Positions 1-5,326 of a stretch of DNA of 5,969 bases are shown here, piece after piece (position 1 is the first letter of the stretch; every line of letters begins with the position of its first letter). A program made the translations under genes and the position numbers. The stretch lies in assembly GCA_937864375.1 (NCBI GenBank), contig CALMJO010000188.1:1-5969 (forward strand), given 5' to 3'. The notes under the pieces are model-generated. The model was not told the origin of the DNA. It did no database searches and saw only the letters and a program-made list of their open reading frames with translations. This DNA comes from an uncultured Spirochaetota bacterium. GTDB lineage: Bacteria; Spirochaetota; UBA4802; UBA5368.

Positions 1-217
1 ACAGGACGTGCGGCTTGCCGTTAAAAGTCAGGGCACGCCGTTTCATATAACTGTAAATATCCGAAATTCGCATTAACAGATAAAAATACCCGACAATCCG
101 CTCAAATTAAAGCAAAATATCTTCGCATTAACTGAAATTGTTCATCATTTATCACCTGCAATTCGTATTAACCATCAATAAATGTTGAACTGCGTCTATC
201 GGAGAAGAAAGAACATA
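1..217. other. AT-rich non-coding region
   Basis: No reading frame with coding character is visible on either strand. Base composition is about one third G+C over 61-180 by hand count, against clearly more than half in the genes further right, so this looks like accessory or horizontally acquired DNA. It contains three short TTCGYATTAAC repeats, listed separately. I could not place a convincing promoter: the TTGTTC at 138-143 and TATTAA at 166-171 are 22 bases apart, too far for a standard sigma-70 pair. Confidence 0.6.
67..172 (+). repeat. Three spaced copies of TTCGYATTAAC
   Basis: The 11-mer TTCGCATTAAC lies at 67-77 and 122-132, and TTCGTATTAAC at 162-172. All are in the same orientation, with start-to-start distances of 55 and 40 bases. 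The first and third copies share a longer AATTCGYATTAAC. The distances are close to five and four helical turns, which would put the copies on similar faces of the helix. They end about 45 bases before the possible start codon at 218. They could be regulator binding sites or remains of a degenerate repeat; the sequence does not distinguish these. Confidence 0.5.
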
Positions 218-396
218 ATGAAAAGCGAACTGCTTCAGAATCTTCTGGATAAATACACATAAGGGCAACCCTAGGTACATTTCAAACCTTGACTTGAAGG
301 AGTATTCCAAATCGAACAGAGATAAAATCTGACTTCGCTGGCTTTTCCAGTGTGCGCGAATATTTCCTGAACGAGTTGAAGGTAACGAGCCACGCT
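218..396 (+). pseudogene. Decayed small gene (two frameshifts), unknown family
   Basis: An ATG at 218 lies downstream of a purine-rich GGAGAAGAAAG (from 201). It opens MKSELLQNLLDKYT and stops at TAA 260-262. Ignoring the single T at 260, the frame continues from 261 as KGNPRYISNLDLKEYSKSNR then DKI, stopping at TGA 330-332. Ignoring the single T at 330, it continues from 331 as DFAGFSSVREYFLNELK and runs into the convergent antitoxin gene. The three pieces lie in three frames yet join into a hydrophilic, protein-like sequence of about 60 residues, as expected of a gene broken by two one-base insertions. I do not recognise the family. The real 3' end is unclear; the original gene may have been cut where the 399-662 gene now lies. 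Chance remains a real alternative because the pieces are short. Confidence 0.35.
358..373 (+). repeat. Dispersed motif GAATATTTCNNGAACG, copy 1
   Basis: GAATATTTCCTGAACG, inside the third segment of the decayed gene, encoding the EYFLN part. It matches copy 2 at 710-725 in 14 of 16 bases, so the two flank the antitoxin gene as imperfect direct repeats. Confidence 0.45.
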
Positions 397-398
397 TG

Positions 399-662
399 TC
401 ATTTAGAGGAGACTTTCTTCCCCTTCTCCACGATCTCCCTCAAATCCCTGAGCCCCAGCACCATCGCCGTTTTAAGCACGTTCTTGTAGCCAATCCCCAT
501 GAACCTGTCAAGATCACAGGCCTGCTCGAACGCCTTCGCAGTGATGTCCAGCGTGATGCGCTTTGTTGTTTCCCTGGGGACCCGCTTCCTGCCGCTCCCG
601 GCAAGCATCATCTCCGAAAGATCGTTCTCTTCATAATAGGATGCGTCGATTGTCTTTCCCAT
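399..662 (-). CDS. Ribbon-helix-helix (CopG-like) antitoxin-type protein
   Basis: An 87-residue protein. The N-terminal third is charged and probably flexible. From about residue 34 it has the pattern of a ribbon-helix-helix DNA-binding fold: a short strand (KRITLDI, about 35-41), a first helix (AFEQACDLDRFMGIG) and a second helix (NVLKTAMVLGLRDLREIVE), ending in a lysine-rich tail. Proteins of this size and layout are usually the antitoxin and autorepressor of a type II toxin-antitoxin pair. The order differs from a typical BrnA, and I cannot name the subfamily. No intact toxin is adjacent: upstream is only a 32-codon overlapping frame and then a divergent gene, and downstream is the decayed plus-strand gene. 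It therefore appears solitary. The ATG at 662 has only a weak GAGG about 12 bases upstream, so translation may be low or coupled to the overlapping frame. A palindrome about 20 bases upstream is a candidate autoregulatory site. Confidence 0.72.
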   Translation of the reverse strand: MGKTIDASYYEENDLSEMMLAGSGRKRVPRETTKRITLDITAKAFEQACDLDRFMGIGYKNVLKTAMVLGLRDLREIVEKGKKVSSK

Positions 663-729
663 AGCCGCTCACTACCTCATCGAATACCTTATTCCGCTCT
701 TTTGCACAAGAATATTTCAGGAACGTCAT
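631..729 (-). CDS. Possible 32-residue ORF overlapping the antitoxin start
   Basis: On the minus strand an ATG at 727-729 opens a frame of 32 codons that begins MTFLKYSCAKERNKVFDEVV and stops at 631-633, 32 bases inside the antitoxin gene. It is hydrophilic with basic and acidic residues mixed. It could be a leader peptide giving translational coupling to the antitoxin, the residue of a lost toxin gene, or chance. No clear ribosome binding site precedes it. I do not recognise it. Confidence 0.2.
   Translation of the reverse strand: MTFLKYSCAKERNKVFDEVVSGYGKDNRRILL
682..694. promoter_or_regulatory. Palindrome GAATA-CCT-TATTC upstream of antitoxin
   Basis: A perfect inverted repeat with 5-base arms and a 3-base centre, 20 bases upstream of the antitoxin start codon and 93 bases upstream of the divergent gene at 787. 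Ribbon-helix-helix antitoxins usually bind short inverted repeats in their own promoter, so this is a reasonable candidate operator. A related half-site GAATATT begins at 710. The assignment is inferred from position and symmetry only. Confidence 0.35.
710..725 (+). repeat. Dispersed motif GAATATTTCNNGAACG, copy 2
   Basis: GAATATTTCAGGAACG, in the divergent intergenic region about 47 bases upstream of the antitoxin start and just before the -35-like box of the 787 gene. The core TTCAGGAA contains the inverted repeat TTC-NN-GAA, which suggests a dimeric regulator site. Confidence 0.45.
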
Positions 730-758
730 TTGAACCCGGACAATAAACTCGTTACATT
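730..758 (+). promoter_or_regulatory. Probable sigma-70 promoter for the 787 gene
   Basis: TTGAAC at 730-735 and TACATT at 753-758 are separated by 17 bases, each matching four of six consensus positions. This would start transcription near 765, about 20 bases before the ATG at 787. It also argues against the in-frame TTG at 730 being the translation start, because that TTG would lie within the promoter. Confidence 0.4.
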
Positions 759-786
759 AATCCAAAAGGCCTCCGGCGGCATCATC

Positions 787-1284
787 ATGAAAAAATCAAA
801 ATTCACGCACAGCACCAGGCGCTGCCCGTTTGACGATCTGCAGAGCGAGTTCCGGCAGGCGATGCGCGACTTCATCGTCGGCAAAAAGCTGGGCGACATG
901 GAACGCATGAGCATGCACTGCTACGAAACGACGACCGGTTTTTCCAGCTGGCCCTGGGGAACGCTCGAGCGGTACACGGACCTGGTGCTCACGCAGGACT
1001 GGTTCTTCTGGGGCCTGAGCGGCAGCCAGGTGGACACCTCCGAGGGATGCGCGCGGATCCGTGACCTGCGCGGCACCGTCGATTTCGAGCACATGCCCGC
1101 CCCCGACACGCTGGAGGTCCACGGCATCAACATATCCGGCTTCACCTACGACGAGACGCGCATCGAGTCCTGGCTGCTGCGCATTGCGGCGGACGAGGCC
1201 GGGAAGGAATTTCTAGGCAGACTCAGCGATGTGCTCGGGAGATTTTCCCGGGAGCCCCCGAAGGCAAGGTACAGGCACGGCTGA
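787..1284 (+). CDS. Hypothetical protein, 165 residues
   Basis: I do not recognise the family. The GC-rich codon use is like that of the following genes, so it looks real. The ATG at 787 is preferred over the upstream TTG at 730 because the latter overlaps the likely promoter. The ribosome binding site is weak (GGCGG, about 7 bases upstream). The protein has no signal peptide or membrane segment and is probably cytoplasmic. It begins with a basic stretch and a helical part (about 17-40). A tryptophan-rich middle follows (W55, W57, W72, W75) with a beta-like run around LVLTQDWFFWGLSG. It ends with an acidic segment, a likely amphipathic helix (about 123-153) and a basic tail. Cysteines are C13, C45 and C88, with no metal-binding spacing. 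The beta run faintly recalls small bacterial PH-like domains, but this is only an impression. The next gene is 188 bases away and has its own promoter-like sequence, so it may be a single-gene unit. Confidence 0.75.
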   Translation: MKKSKFTHSTRRCPFDDLQSEFRQAMRDFIVGKKLGDMERMSMHCYETTTGFSSWPWGTLERYTDLVLTQDWFFWGLSGSQVDTSEGCARIRDLRGTVDFEHMPAPDTLEVHGINISGFTYDETRIESWLLRIAADEAGKEFLGRLSDVLGRFSREPPKARYRHG

Positions 1285-1307
1285 GGTCCCGCATCCACGA
1301 TTATCGC

Positions 1308-1336
1308 TTGACTTTTCCCCCGTTCCGGTGTACGCT
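1308..1336 (+). promoter_or_regulatory. Possible promoter upstream of dehydrogenase gene
   Basis: TTGACT at 1308-1313 matches five of six -35 positions. With a 17-base spacer the -10 would be TACGCT (1331-1336), which matches only three. A better -10-like CATAAT at 1341-1346 is 27 bases away and out of range for the same -35. Either would leave a leader of more than 110 bases before the ATG at 1473. Confidence 0.3.
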
Positions 1337-1472
1337 CTTGCATAATTCACACGACCGGCGCCTGATCAACATTCAGCACCCCCTGCTCTCCCTGATCGAA
1401 GAGGCTTCCATACAGCTACACATACGCTAAAAGCTAACAAGGCTTGGACATTCTTGGTCATGGAGAACCGAC

Positions 1473-2372
1473 ATGAAGCAAATCGAAACGATCGCGATCA
1501 TCGGCGCCGGATTCCTGGGAACACAGATCGCGGCCCGCGCCGCCGTCCACGGCACGACCGTCCGCATGTACGACATCACGCCCGCGGCCGTCTCGAAGGC
1601 GGGGGACGACGTGAAGCGGCTCGTGGGCGAGTACGAGTATTTCGGGATGCTGAAGGACGGAGCGGCGGAAACGCTGGGGCGCATAAGCATCGACACCGAT
1701 CTACGAAAATCAGTGGGCGGCGCGGAGCTCGTCATCGAGTCTGTCCCGGAAAACCTTGATCTCAAAAAAAAGGTGTTCGCCGAGCTCGACGGCCTTCTAC
1801 CGCCCGGCGCGCTGCTCGCCACCAACAGCTCCTCGATCCCCGTCTCCAGGCTGGAAGGCTCCCTCGCACACCCGGAACGGGTCCTGAACATCCACTTCTA
1901 CGGGCCCGTATCGAAGAACAATTTCGCCGACATCCAGGCAGGCACGCGCACCAGCCCGGAGGCCGTCCAGCGCGCACGGGACTGGATCGACCGCATCGGC
2001 TGCGTCGCGCTGATGGTGAAAAAGGAATGCATGGGCTTCGTCTTCAACCGGGTGTGGCACGCGGTGAAGCGCGAGTGCCTGGCCTCCTGGGCCGGCGGCC
2101 ACGCGGACTTCAAGGACCTTGACCGCGCATGGATGATTTGGTCGGGCATGATCACGGGGCCCTTCGCCATGATGGACTACGTGGGGCTCGATGTGGTGTA
2201 CGACATAGAGATGCAGTACTACCATGACAGCGGCGACCCCCGCGACAGGCCACCGGACATGCTCAAGGAAAAGACCGCGCGCGGCGAGCTCGGACTTAAG
2301 ACCGGCACGGGCTTCTACGACTGGAAGGACCCGGAATTCCTCAAGCCCGAGTTCACGAAGAAGCGCGCCTGA
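1473..2372 (+). CDS. 3-hydroxyacyl-CoA dehydrogenase family protein
   Basis: A 299-residue enzyme of the NAD-dependent 3-hydroxyacyl/3-hydroxybutyryl-CoA dehydrogenase family, which in general oxidises L-3-hydroxyacyl-CoA to 3-oxoacyl-CoA in the cytoplasm. The N-terminal Rossmann fold is clear: GAGFLG at 11-16, then D34 at the end of the second strand, the usual NAD-selecting acid. The family signature ATNSSS lies at 116-121. By alignment to the known catalytic set (Ser, His, Glu, Asn), S120, H141 and N192 are kept but the Glu position is D153. The usual HFFNP is HFYGP. The C-terminal helical domain ends with GLKTGTGFYDW, the normal family terminus. Length is normal for a single-function enzyme of about 280-300 residues. 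The ATG is set by GGAG at 1462-1465, 7 bases upstream. It is followed after 67 bases by an MFS carrier and probably shares its transcript. The substitutions suggest a divergent subfamily, perhaps acting on a branched, cyclic or short hydroxy-acid, so 3-hydroxybutyryl-CoA is not assured. Confidence 0.9.
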   Translation: MKQIETIAIIGAGFLGTQIAARAAVHGTTVRMYDITPAAVSKAGDDVKRLVGEYEYFGMLKDGAAETLGRISIDTDLRKSVGGAELVIESVPENLDLKKKVFAELDGLLPPGALLATNSSSIPVSRLEGSLAHPERVLNIHFYGPVSKNNFADIQAGTRTSPEAVQRARDWIDRIGCVALMVKKECMGFVFNRVWHAVKRECLASWAGGHADFKDLDRAWMIWSGMITGPFAMMDYVGLDVVYDIEMQYYHDSGDPRDRPPDMLKEKTARGELGLKTGTGFYDWKDPEFLKPEFTKKRA

Positions 2373-2373
2373 G

Positions 2374-2391
2374 GCGGGGGAAGAACCCCGC
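2374..2391 (+). other. GC hairpin between dehydrogenase and MFS genes
   Basis: GCGGGG (2374-2379) pairs with CCCCGC (2386-2391) across a 6-base loop. No T run follows, so it is not a standard intrinsic terminator. It begins two bases after the dehydrogenase stop codon and could protect the upstream mRNA end or tune relative expression of the two genes. Confidence 0.4.
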
Positions 2392-2425
2392 ACAGGAAGG
2401 GCCGCTCGGCTTCACCAAAAAATAC

Positions 2426-2432
2426 AAGGAGG
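2426..2432 (+). promoter_or_regulatory. Strong ribosome binding site for MFS gene
   Basis: AAGGAGG ends 7 bases before ATG 2440. This fixes the start of the transporter at 2440 rather than at the in-frame ATG at 2224, which lies inside the dehydrogenase gene. Confidence 0.85.
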
Positions 2433-2439
2433 CGTAATA

Positions 2440-3747
2440 ATGGAACAGCAAAGCGGAAATTCAAAGAAGTTCGACACCGGAGGCCGGCACGCACGCGCGA
2501 TCCTCATCGTGTGCTCGCTGCTCTACATGGTCAACTACATGGACCGGCAGGTCCTTTCGGCCGTGCTTGAGCCCATGAAGCTGGAACTCGGATTTTCGGA
2601 CACGCAGGCGGGCATGCTCCAGACGGCATTTTTCATCAGCATGGCGCTCCTCGCACTTCCCATCTCGTACTTTATTGACCGGTGGAGCCGCCGGAAGTCC
2701 ATCGCGATCATGGCCATCGTGTGGAGCGCTTTTACCTACGTCACCGGGCTGGGCCGGGATTTTATCTCGGTGCTTGCGTCCCGGTTCCTCGTGGCCGTGG
2801 GCGAAGCGGGCTTTTCCGCGGGCGGAACGGCAATGATCACCGCGGCCTATCCCAGGGAGTCGCGGGGAAGGGCGCTGGGCGTGTTCAACATTCCCATCCC
2901 CCTCGGCGCCGCGCTGGGCGTGATGCTGGGCGGATACATTTCCACGAATTACGGCGGGTGGCGGACTCCCTTCTTCGTGTTCGCGATCCCCGGGGTCCTG
3001 CTGGGCATCACCGCGTTTTTTCTCAGGGACTACAAGACCGTTTCCGTCGGAGGCGAATCCGGCACCCTTAAGGGCTTCCTCGACGGAGCCCTGGAACTGC
3101 TGAAGACGCCGTCCCTCAAATGGGCTCTGGTGGGCTACGGCATGCACAACGTCTACGCCTTCACCATCCTCGCCTGGATGCCCGCGCTCCTGATGCGGTC
3201 GCTCCAGGTGAGCGAGGCACGGGCGGGAATGATGATGGGGCTCATCGCGATGTGCGCAATTGTGGGAGCGCTGCTCGGCGGGATCCTGGCGGACTCATGG
3301 CAGAAGCGAAATCCACGCGGAAGGATGCTGCTCCCCATAATCGCCGACGTCGGGGCTGCCTTCGCCATGGTTTTCATGGTACTCACCCTCATGACGGGTG
3401 CGCCGGCCGCACTGTTCTATTCAGTCGGCATCCTCTATGGAATCGGGAGCGTCCTGGGCATGCCCGCGCTCGGCGCCGTAACGCAGGACGTGGTGCATCC
3501 CGGGCTCAAGGGTATGTCCTGGGGGCTCGCCATGTTCTGCATGTATGTCCTGGGCGGCGGATGGGCGCCCGTGCTCGTGGGGATCCTGTCGGACGCGATG
3601 GGCGGCGGTGCCGAGGGACTGCAATGGGCGACGATGCTCATGGCTTCGGGCGGCATTCTCTCGGGCCTCTGTTACTGGCGGGGGGCTCGGTACTATCCTG
3701 CGGACGCGGAGAGGGTGCGGAATATCATACTTGAAACCGAGGAATGA
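2440..3747 (+). CDS. MFS transporter, Spinster-like
   Basis: A 435-residue inner-membrane carrier of the major facilitator superfamily with about 12 predicted helices, six on each side of a central loop around 197-225. After a short cytoplasmic N terminus, helix 1 holds NYMDRQVLS (32-40), a form common in Spinster-like and related organic-anion MFS proteins. The loop between helices 2 and 3 carries the motif A variant FIDRWSRRKS (78-87) with D80 and R81. Helix 4 has SRFLVAVGEAGFSAGG (114-129), typical of this branch. The second-half motif A relative is GGILADSWQKRNPRGR (280-295). Length is normal for the superfamily. It follows the dehydrogenase gene by 67 bases on the same strand. The pairing suggests import of a hydroxy-acid, fatty or aromatic carboxylate for CoA-dependent breakdown, or export of a product. 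The substrate is not determinable from sequence, and the Spinster label is moderately sure. Confidence 0.9.
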   Translation: MEQQSGNSKKFDTGGRHARAILIVCSLLYMVNYMDRQVLSAVLEPMKLELGFSDTQAGMLQTAFFISMALLALPISYFIDRWSRRKSIAIMAIVWSAFTYVTGLGRDFISVLASRFLVAVGEAGFSAGGTAMITAAYPRESRGRALGVFNIPIPLGAALGVMLGGYISTNYGGWRTPFFVFAIPGVLLGITAFFLRDYKTVSVGGESGTLKGFLDGALELLKTPSLKWALVGYGMHNVYAFTILAWMPALLMRSLQVSEARAGMMMGLIAMCAIVGALLGGILADSWQKRNPRGRMLLPIIADVGAAFAMVFMVLTLMTGAPAALFYSVGILYGIGSVLGMPALGAVTQDVVHPGLKGMSWGLAMFCMYVLGGGWAPVLVGILSDAMGGGAEGLQWATMLMASGGILSGLCYWRGARYYPADAERVRNIILETEE

Positions 3748-3995
3748 CGGGACCGTCCGTGCCGTCGGTCGGAGATCCGAATGCGGGTTTACTTGCCGGG
3801 AATTGCAATGGGCACACGGATTCACCGTGAAATCCGGAATAACCATGATACCGCCGTTCCCAAAACGCATGGTTCCACCGGGATTCGAGCAGCACGGCCG
3901 GAATTCGAAACGGCGTATTTATTATTAATGCGTACACGCACTATTGATCCAGTATACCTCTCAGGACGATTTCATTCTTCGCGTGAGGTATCACC
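3748..3995 (+). other. Non-coding spacer with hairpins and a palindrome
   Basis: No convincing gene is seen. Imperfect stems include CGGATTCA with TGAAATCCG (3817-3836, one bulged A) and AACCATG (3841-3847) with CATGGTT (3868-3874) across a 20-base loop. Neither has a following T run, so no standard terminator for the transporter is evident. The second half is AT-rich (3917-3928). Next to it TGCGT-AC-ACGCA (3929-3940) forms an inverted repeat that could be an operator for the broken gene downstream. The TGAGGT at 3984-3989, 6 bases before ATG 3996, is that gene's ribosome binding site. Confidence 0.45.
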
Positions 3996-4294
3996 ATGCC
4001 AATCCGCATCCTTCAACTCGGAACGCCGCGCCGCCCCGGGGAGGGACTTCGCCTGGGAACCGTGCGCCGGCCGCCGCGCGGCGTCCCCAAAAAGGACTTC
4101 GCGAAGAGGGATTTCTACGATGTGTGGCTCCCGGAGCTTTCTCCCGCCCCGGAGCTTGTGAAGGAGGCGCAGGGGTCGACCGACGAAAAATCGTGGAGCG
4201 CGTTTCGCAGGAAATTCCGCGCGGCGATGAGCGCTGCCACCGCTCGGTGCTCAGGGAGCTCCTCACGGAGCGCGGGGCGCGGATCGACTCCTGA
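3996..4294 (+). pseudogene. DUF488-type gene broken by internal deletion
   Basis: The first 79 codons in the frame of ATG 3996 match what I know of a DUF488 subgroup: MPIRILQLGTP, GEGLRLGTVRRPPRGVPK and RDFYDVWLPELSPAPELV, then the helix WSAFRRKFRAAMS. The family's C-terminal piece, DERCHRSVLRELLTERGA, is also present but in the next frame over (4226-4294, ending in TGA). Intact relatives have about 25-30 residues between these parts, a leucine-rich helix and the SVGCYC-type strand that precede the CHRS motif. That block is missing here. The junction lies near 4224-4235, at a GCGATGAGC that fits both sides, as expected of a deletion between short direct repeats. In the original frame translation runs on into sequence antisense to the methyltransferase gene. 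DUF488 proteins are small, with conserved Cys and His, and of poorly defined function. The ribosome binding site is intact, so the damage looks recent. Confidence 0.75.
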
Positions 4295-4307
4295 GAAAGA
4301 GGCGCGC

Positions 4308-4928
4308 TCAGCGCGTGCCCCACGCGCACACCCATTTTTTCATGCGTGTTACCTCCAGGTCCTTCACGCCCTTTCGGGCGAGGAGCGCACGGAATTGATC
4401 CGGGTCATACCCTCCGTGCGCGCCCGGATGCCGGTGCGCGAATTCCCTGGAAAAATCGCCCACGAGGATAAGGCCGCCCGGCTTGAGGACCCGGAGCAAC
4501 TCGTCCAGAACCGGCTCCGGGTCGGGAAGTTCGTGCATGAGGCCGAACGACACGGACGCGTCCATCGAGGAGTCCGGGAGCCCCGAGCGCGCTGCATCGG
4601 ACTCTATGCGGACGATGCGCCCGGCGAGGCCGAGCCGAGACGCCTTTTTTATAAGCAACGCCAGCATGTCGCCGGACGAGTCCAGGCAGTGCACCCTGCC
4701 CAGGGGAAGCCTGCCGGCGATCCTCAGGCTGTAGTAGCCGCTTCCCGCGCCCGCATCCAGGACCTGCTCGTCTCCCCGAAGACGCGCCAGGAGCTTTTCG
4801 TCGAGGACGTCACGCGCGTCCCCCATGACGAGCCGTTCTGCGAGCCGCCGGAGCCCGCTGTTCAGGAAGCGCCCGCCAACGCGCGCCCTCATGCCGTGCC
4901 ATTCGTTGATCGCGCCGTTTTTTTTCAT
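4308..4928 (-). CDS. Class I SAM-dependent methyltransferase
   Basis: A 206-residue cytoplasmic protein with a single methyltransferase fold of the UbiE/Methyltransf_11 kind. After a basic N-terminal helical cap (about 1-50), the SAM-binding motif I reads VLDAGAGSGYYSLRIA (57-71 region). Acid D83, in CLDSSGDML, would contact the ribose. D111 lies in the adenine-pocket strand region (IESDAA). SMDASVSFGLMHEL (121-134) is the motif II region. LLRVLKPGGLILVGDFS (144-160) is the conserved post-II hairpin. No substrate-specific domain is present, so the methyl acceptor (small molecule, quinone, lipid or metalloid) is unknown. The ATG at 4928 is set by GAGGAGG (4936-4942), 7 bases upstream. It follows the small membrane protein gene by 48 bases on the same strand and probably shares its transcript. 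Its stop is 13 bases from the end of the convergent broken DUF488 gene. Confidence 0.9.
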   Translation of the reverse strand: MKKNGAINEWHGMRARVGGRFLNSGLRRLAERLVMGDARDVLDEKLLARLRGDEQVLDAGAGSGYYSLRIAGRLPLGRVHCLDSSGDMLALLIKKASRLGLAGRIVRIESDAARSGLPDSSMDASVSFGLMHELPDPEPVLDELLRVLKPGGLILVGDFSREFAHRHPGAHGGYDPDQFRALLARKGVKDLEVTRMKKWVCAWGTR

Positions 4929-4976
4929 TCCGATTCCTCCTCGTGGCCGGTATCCTTCTGCGGTGTTTAACCCGCC

Positions 4977-5261
4977 TCAGTCATGCGCGCCCATGCCCAC
5001 AGCGAACAGCAGCAGCATGATCGCCGACGAGACCGCAAAGGCGATCCTCATGGGCCGCTTTTTCAGGTACGACAGGAGCGGCCGCATGTTGAACGCGGCG
5101 TGCACCGGGCCCGCGACTGTCATGACGACGCCGAACACGATGTGCACCGGGTGCAGCAGGTGCTGCGACGCGGATCCATGCGTCGCGAGCATGGGAATTC
5201 CCGACGACGCGAGCGCGACAAACGAGACCACGAGAACGACTGACGAATATTTCCTGAGCAT
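4977..5261 (-). CDS. Small multi-His membrane protein, DUF4405-like
   Basis: A 94-residue inner-membrane protein. Three hydrophobic segments are visible: about 7-26, 39-57 and 72-90. Histidines cluster near the membrane faces: H28, H34, H37, H40, H54 and H93. The HPVHIVFG and GPVHAAFNMRPLLSYLKKR parts resemble DUF4405 and cytochrome b561-like half-modules (H near the start of a helix, H-x3-N-x-R near its end), which are thought to bind haem. Haem binding here is an inference. The start is taken as ATG 5261, with a GGGGAAAGGA purine stretch directly before it; an in-frame TTG at 5279 would add six residues but has no ribosome binding site of its own. It is 48 bases upstream of the methyltransferase gene and probably co-transcribed. 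A copy of the dispersed GAATATTTC motif overlaps codons 1-6. Confidence 0.75.
   Translation of the reverse strand: MLRKYSSVVLVVSFVALASSGIPMLATHGSASQHLLHPVHIVFGVVMTVAGPVHAAFNMRPLLSYLKKRPMRIAFAVSSAIMLLLFAVGMGAHD
5245..5260 (+). repeat. Dispersed motif GAATATTTCNNGA, copy 3
   Basis: GAATATTTCCTGAGCA overlaps the first codons of the minus-strand membrane protein gene. It is identical to copy 1 over the first 13 bases. Because it is coding here (LRKYS), a chance match is possible. Confidence 0.35.
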
Positions 5262-5326
5262 GGTCCTTTCCCCTTTCAATAAATGATTAATGGCAACAGG
5301 CTAAAGAAGGGGTGGGATTGTGTGGC

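Noticed and set aside
396..746. Plus-strand open frame of 116 codons across the antitoxin region
   Set aside because: It is antisense to the better-supported ribbon-helix-helix gene, lacks a ribosome binding site and shows no domain pattern.
1453..1472. A sigma-54-like TTGGACA and TTGGTC arrangement before the dehydrogenase gene
   Set aside because: The GG and GC elements of the -24/-12 consensus are not both present at the right spacing, and the stretch overlaps the ribosome binding site.
1797..2393. Minus-strand open frames opposite the dehydrogenase and transporter genes (also 2461-3147)
   Set aside because: Composition is the His/Arg/Gly/Ala-rich kind expected of antisense frames in GC-rich genes; the sense proteins have clear family motifs.
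2224..3747. A 507-residue version of the MFS transporter starting at 2224
   Set aside because: The extra 72 residues lie inside the dehydrogenase gene in another frame, are Arg/Ser/Ala-rich without homology character, and the strong AAGGAGG before 2440 sets the start.
3817..3874. Stem-loops after the MFS gene as an intrinsic terminator
   Set aside because: The stems are short or bulged and no T run follows, so a terminator call is not supported.
3748..3995. A possible tRNA remnant around GGGATTCGAGC
   Set aside because: Only a T-loop-like GATTCGA is present; no acceptor, anticodon or D arm can be folded around it.
3996..4970. A long plus-strand open frame of 324 codons
   Set aside because: Only its first 79 codons match DUF488. 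The rest is antisense to the methyltransferase gene and is open because of GC-rich codon bias. It is the read-through of a frameshifted gene.
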